From Aurantiochytrium sp. KH105 (lineage: Eukaryota; Sar; Bigyra; Thraustochytrida; Thraustochytriidae): DNA of 64,000 nt. Location: assembly GCA_003116975.1 (NCBI GenBank), contig BGKB01000017.1:186001-250000 (forward strand), written 5' to 3'. A program made the translations under genes and the position numbers. The notes under the pieces are model-generated. The model did no database searches and was not told the origin of the DNA. It saw nothing but the letters and a program-made list of their open reading frames with translations. Shown here piece after piece: positions 60,266 to 64,000 of this stretch. Numbering within the stretch: position 1 is the stretch's first letter; each line of letters starts with the position of its first letter.

Positions 60266-63200
60266 TCAGCGGGCGGTCCTGATGCGCTCGATGAGCTCCT
60301 TGTAAAAGGCCTCTGCCAGATACCGGCGACGCTGGAAAGGCATGGACTCTTTTTCATTGAAGAGATGCTTGGCCGATGCCGGAGCAGCGTCAATGTAAGC
60401 GGAGAAATTGGCAAACCCAGGACGATTCGGGTCACTCTCGTGCACGACCAAGATAGGTTTCTCCTCTTGTCGTGCCGTCTCCAGCTCCATGATCACCGTG
60501 CCCTCGAACACCGTCTTGGATAGGAATAGGACATAGCACTTGGACTCTCGGATGCCTTGCTTCATTTCATCTTCTGCGAGGTTGCCCTCGGCCTCCTGGT
60601 CGATCCAGACACGAAGTCCACGGTTCTGAAGCTTGTCCGCTAGGAGATTGCAAGCATCGCCTGCGTCATACTGGCGATGACTCAAAAAGACGTGGTACTT
60701 GAGCCCAGCAGCCAGCGGGATATTCGCCTGTTCCACACTTCCCGTGTCCTTTTCGTCTTCGGTCAATGAACCATCCTCGAAGAACGGATCAAAATCGGCG
60801 ACGGGAATGTTGCCTACACCAACTGACGCGACTTTGGCAGCTTTGGTCTCGCGAGAATGGACCAAGTTATCGTATTCGACGCGCACTGAAGGATCACGGG
60901 GTGACTGCAGATGCAGTTGCCAGGGTAGATCCTTGAAGACGGCGTCACGAGCGCCGCGAAACATACTGATGAGCGTTTTCAGGGTGCTGGCAGGAATCTC
61001 CGTTCCAGGGACCATGATGAGCCGAATCTGATCTCCTTCGTCTTCCAAGGCAAATTCCGATAAACCAAAACGAATGATAGCGTGCCGTCCCGCAAGGCGC
61101 GGGGGATGACGAAGCACACACGAATCGCCGCTGTGCTTGGCGCAAAGCGAGAGAAGACGCGCAAAGACACCGTCGGGAAGAAAGAACTCGGAAAAGTCCA
61201 ATACGCAGGTGAGCCCGCTCTGAACGCTCGCAACGTCTTGTTCGAGTTTGCGGTCCGTCGAGTTCTTGAGCAAACTGCTCACCAAGAAAAGCGTTTCGTC
61301 TTGGCGGCCCCTCGTCAGCGCCTCTTCTGGAAACGCCCAGTTTGACAACAGCATCGTCTCGTCCATGAACTCCCGCAGATAGTCGACTTCTTCGTCATTC
61401 CACAGAAACTTCAACAGACTGAGCGTGGCGATGCCGCGTTTACGCAGCACCGCAAAGTCTTTCTTGAGACCAGCGTTCTGCAGTTCACGATTGTAGTGCA
61501 TCTGCTTGACGTGGATCTTGTCCGCAATCACGCGCGAAAGCTTGTCCAGGAGCCACTGCGGATTCAGAACGACCTTGTCGTGCAAGGTGTCTGTTGCGCG
61601 GAGATGGACGAGCATGCCGAGCTCATGGAAGAAGCTCAAGAGCTCGTCGGTCTGATCACCGGCGTGGTATTTGGTCGCGAGTTCTTGCGCTGTATCGAAA
61701 GGCACATAATCGCGGTCCAGCTTCAGCAGGTCGTCCAAAACCTTGAGCCAGCGCAGCGAGATCTTCCGCGAGACGGTCTCGAGCGACGATGCGCTTGCTT
61801 CGACAGCAGCGCGCAATTTCGAGGCACGGTTTGGCTCGGGGCTCATGTTGTCAATAGGAAAGAAGCTTAAGCTTGCTATCGAGTTTGGCACGATGTTTTC
61901 GTTTTCGTGAACAGACAGATTTTCGACGAGGATCTCCTCCACCTCGTTGGCGTCAACTGCCGTCTGGTCATAGTGCGTGCCCACCAGAATGATGGGTGCA
62001 GTCGGCGCATGCAGCTTGATCGAGTTGAGCCAAAAGGAAAGGTACTCCACGGCTTGGTCTTGCTTGATGAGGAGTTCCTGCATGTCAAAGACGACCATAT
62101 AGACGCCACCCTCTCGCGTGAGGAAAATGTGGTGTAGCGCGTAAAAGACGTCCTGGCCCGCATAGTCCCAGATCGTAAAGATGATCTTCTGGCCCGACTG
62201 CGTCTTGCCGGCCATGTTCCTGATCTCTGCAATGTCGAATCGTCGCGCCACCTCGGCCTCGGGCACCAGTTCCACCTGTACCTCTGCCGCGAAAGGCCGC
62301 GCGGAAGAAATACGTAGGCGTCCAAAGACGACATTTGAAATGCCTTGGAGGACGCGCCTGAGCAGCGATCGCCTCTTCGTGCTTCTGGGTTGCTCCTCTT
62401 GCACGGCCATGCGCAGCGCCGCCACGCGGTACGCCTGGCGTTCAAACCCGCTGTCGAATTCCTCTTCCCGCCACATCTCAGCATCGGTGCGCTTGAGCTC
62501 GACGCCCACCGTCGAGATGTGCTCCGCCACGGGTGGTATGCCCAGCAGCGAGCGCACCACGGACGTCTTGCCGGCGGCGCCCTGGCCGACGACCATGAGC
62601 TTGCAGCGGCCCAGCTCCGCGGGGTCCCCGTTCGCCAGCGCCGCCTTGAGCGCCTCCTCCTCCGCCGCAGTCGTCGCGGGGCCGCCGAGCACGTCCTCAA
62701 TGGGCCGCACGGCCTCCGTGCCGTCCAGCACGCGCGTCGAGGCGCCCGTCTCCGCGTCCCAGATGCGCACGCTGTTGTCGAAAGATCCACTCACGATCTC
62801 CGACCCCAAGAGAGAGACCGACCACACCCTGTTCGAGTGTCCTTGCAAGACGTGCAGCGCGTCTCCGCTGCGCGCGTCCCAGAGTCTGACCGTCTTGTCC
62901 CGGGACCCGCTCACGAGGCGCTCTCCCTCGAGCGCGACAGAGGTCACCCCGGTGGTGTGTCCTTCAAGGACGCGGACGAGCTCGAAGGAAGGCACGGCGT
63001 AGAGCCTCACCTTGCTGTCGTAGGACCCGCTCACCGTGCGCTGCGCGTCGATCGCGACCGCGTAGACCTCGCCTGTCGCCTCTGTGAGGACGTGGCGTGG
63101 GCCGCCGCTGGCACGGTCGAAGATGCGCACGGTCTTGTCTTTCAACCCGGCCACGAGCAGGTTCTCGTGGGCGGCAACGCTCAAGACCCACGCCCCGGCG

Positions 63201-63592
63201 TCGATCTTCAAGGTCTCTCGGCCGCTGATCTTGTCCCAGACGCGGACGGTCTGGTCGCCTGACCCGCCGCCGGAGATGATCTCGTTGCCGTCGAAGATGA
63301 CACTCAAGACATCGCCGGTGTGGCCCTGGAGGGCGTGCAGGACGGAGGCGGTGGCCAGGTCGATCAGGAAGAGGCCGCCGTAGTCAGTCCCCACGGCGGC
63401 GAGGTTGCCCTGCATGGCCACTGTCCTGGCTGCCTTGTTGTTGGGCGTCTTCATCTCCAAGACGAGGGCGCCGTCCTTCTTGCTCCATGCTCGTAAGTAC
63501 GCGTCCTGGCTGGCGGCCAGCACGAGGTCGGCGGACTGCGCGACGCCGTTCACCCAGCCTTGGATGCGGCCGCCGCCATGGATGCGGCCCAT
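60266..63592 (-). CDS. WD40-Roc-COR-TIR protein (ROCO GTPase with TIR domain)
   Basis: 1108 residues from the ATG at 63592 (MGRIHGGGRIQGWVNG). Residues ~8-300 form a WD40 propeller with about seven blades (LQGHTGDVLSVIFDG, SGGGSGDQTVRVWD, LEGHTTGVTSVALEGERLVSG and similar). A Roc GTPase follows: P-loop VVGQGAAGKTSVV (Lys342), G3 WDYAGQDVF, G4 VGTHYD. A COR-like region (RKISLRWLKVLDDLLKLDRD, HELGMLVHL, VVLNPQWLLDKLSRVI) runs to about 870. The C-terminal ~140 residues are a TIR domain: KYHVFLSHRQYDAGDACNLL, GLRVWIDQEAEGNL, AEDEMKQGIRESKCYVLFLS. Glu1009 sits where TIR NADases have their catalytic Glu. ROCO proteins are Ras-like GTPase switches; TIR domains assemble and may cleave NAD+. The architecture suggests a sensor-switch-effector signalling protein. 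No introns. Confidence 0.92.
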   Translation of the reverse strand: MGRIHGGGRIQGWVNGVAQSADLVLAASQDAYLRAWSKKDGALVLEMKTPNNKAARTVAMQGNLAAVGTDYGGLFLIDLATASVLHALQGHTGDVLSVIFDGNEIISGGGSGDQTVRVWDKISGRETLKIDAGAWVLSVAAHENLLVAGLKDKTVRIFDRASGGPRHVLTEATGEVYAVAIDAQRTVSGSYDSKVRLYAVPSFELVRVLEGHTTGVTSVALEGERLVSGSRDKTVRLWDARSGDALHVLQGHSNRVWSVSLLGSEIVSGSFDNSVRIWDAETGASTRVLDGTEAVRPIEDVLGGPATTAAEEEALKAALANGDPAELGRCKLMVVGQGAAGKTSVVRSLLGIPPVAEHISTVGVELKRTDAEMWREEEFDSGFERQAYRVAALRMAVQEEQPRSTKRRSLLRRVLQGISNVVFGRLRISSARPFAAEVQVELVPEAEVARRFDIAEIRNMAGKTQSGQKIIFTIWDYAGQDVFYALHHIFLTREGGVYMVVFDMQELLIKQDQAVEYLSFWLNSIKLHAPTAPIILVGTHYDQTAVDANEVEEILVENLSVHENENIVPNSIASLSFFPIDNMSPEPNRASKLRAAVEASASSLETVSRKISLRWLKVLDDLLKLDRDYVPFDTAQELATKYHAGDQTDELLSFFHELGMLVHLRATDTLHDKVVLNPQWLLDKLSRVIADKIHVKQMHYNRELQNAGLKKDFAVLRKRGIATLSLLKFLWNDEEVDYLREFMDETMLLSNWAFPEEALTRGRQDETLFLVSSLLKNSTDRKLEQDVASVQSGLTCVLDFSEFFLPDGVFARLLSLCAKHSGDSCVLRHPPRLAGRHAIIRFGLSEFALEDEGDQIRLIMVPGTEIPASTLKTLISMFRGARDAVFKDLPWQLHLQSPRDPSVRVEYDNLVHSRETKAAKVASVGVGNIPVADFDPFFEDGSLTEDEKDTGSVEQANIPLAAGLKYHVFLSHRQYDAGDACNLLADKLQNRGLRVWIDQEAEGNLAEDEMKQGIRESKCYVLFLSKTVFEGTVIMELETARQEEKPILVVHESDPNRPGFANFSAYIDAAPASAKHLFNEKESMPFQRRRYLAEAFYKELIERIRTAR

Positions 63593-64000
63593 GGCGGCGG
63601 CGGCGAGTGCGGCGAGGCGAGCGAGGGCGGGCGGGCGGGCAGGCAAGCGACGCGAAGAAGCGAGCAGGTTGGGCGGAGAGGGGGCAAGAAAGCAGAGAGA
63701 GAGAGAGAGACTCGGGCGAGGGGAGGGAAAGAAGGGCGCGAGGGGAGAACCTGGCTGCTAATGCGACGCGGCCTTGGCGCGTTCTCCGCGGGGGGCGCGC
63801 GCGGACGGAGCGTGTCGCGGCGGCGGCCGCGCGGAGAAAGAGGGGACGGGAGGGGGAGGGGAGGGGGGGTTGCTGGTTTGCGCCTTGCGCGCCTGCCTGC
63901 CTACCACGCGGTCGCGCCGCGGGCGCGAGGGCGAGAGCGAAAGGTGTTTGTGCAAAAAAAAATTGCCAGCGCGTGCCATGCACACGGCTGCACACCCGGC
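63593..64000. other. Upstream region of the ROCO-TIR gene
   Basis: 408 bp, GC-rich with a GA dinucleotide run near 63690-63711 and an A9 run at 63955. Presumed leader and promoter; no gene seen at the right edge. Confidence 0.5.

Overview
This is nuclear DNA of a unicellular eukaryote with a compact, GC-rich, mostly intron-poor genome. It has single-exon genes for gamma-tubulin-era eukaryotic machinery (SSU processome WD protein, serine palmitoyltransferase, UBX adaptor, CIA30 protein), low-complexity Ser/Ala/Asp-rich proteins, and tRNA genes with Pol III T-run terminators. The style (GC-rich, few introns, LRR/ROCO/calponin/CEP164-like proteins) fits a stramenopile, most likely a thraustochytrid (labyrinthulomycete); this is inference.

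Layout. 1-15.3 kb: a pentameric ligand-gated-channel-like gene running off the left edge, a large Gly/Ser/Gln-rich protein, a CIA30-domain protein, a small basic protein, a secreted double-vWA protein, a UBA-UAS-UBX Cdc48/p97 adaptor, and gamma-tubulin with one intron. 15.6-28.4 kb: two head-to-head genes for leucine-rich-repeat membrane proteins, the centre of interest. The left one (minus strand) has 31 exons, 29 of them exactly 69 nt, phase 2, one LRR each, laid out as a ~310-bp two-exon unit repeated about 12 times. The right one (plus strand) is a short version with 9 such exons and lacks a ~2.4 kb ectodomain segment. Between them lie ~1.08-kb tandem copies of the 5' flank with decayed gene starts. 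28.5-30.1 kb: a secreted/membrane Hint (hedgehog/intein) protein convergent with the short LRR gene.

31.7-39.2 kb: alpha/beta hydrolase, serine palmitoyltransferase LCB2, an acidic coiled-coil protein and an extended SDR. 39.6-42.3 kb: three identical tRNA-Phe genes flanking a probably decayed coiled-coil gene that contains a 39-bp minisatellite. 42.5-63.6 kb: WDR75/UTP17, RanBP2-type zinc finger protein, multi-WW CEP164-like protein, calponin-family protein, AlkB-like dioxygenase, an ankyrin protein, and a WD40-Roc-COR-TIR protein that looks like an NLR-style signalling protein.

How the genes relate: most are unrelated housekeeping neighbours. The LRR pair, the channel-like receptor, the Hint membrane protein and the TIR-ROCO protein are all candidates for sensing or signalling, but nothing in the sequence ties them into one pathway.
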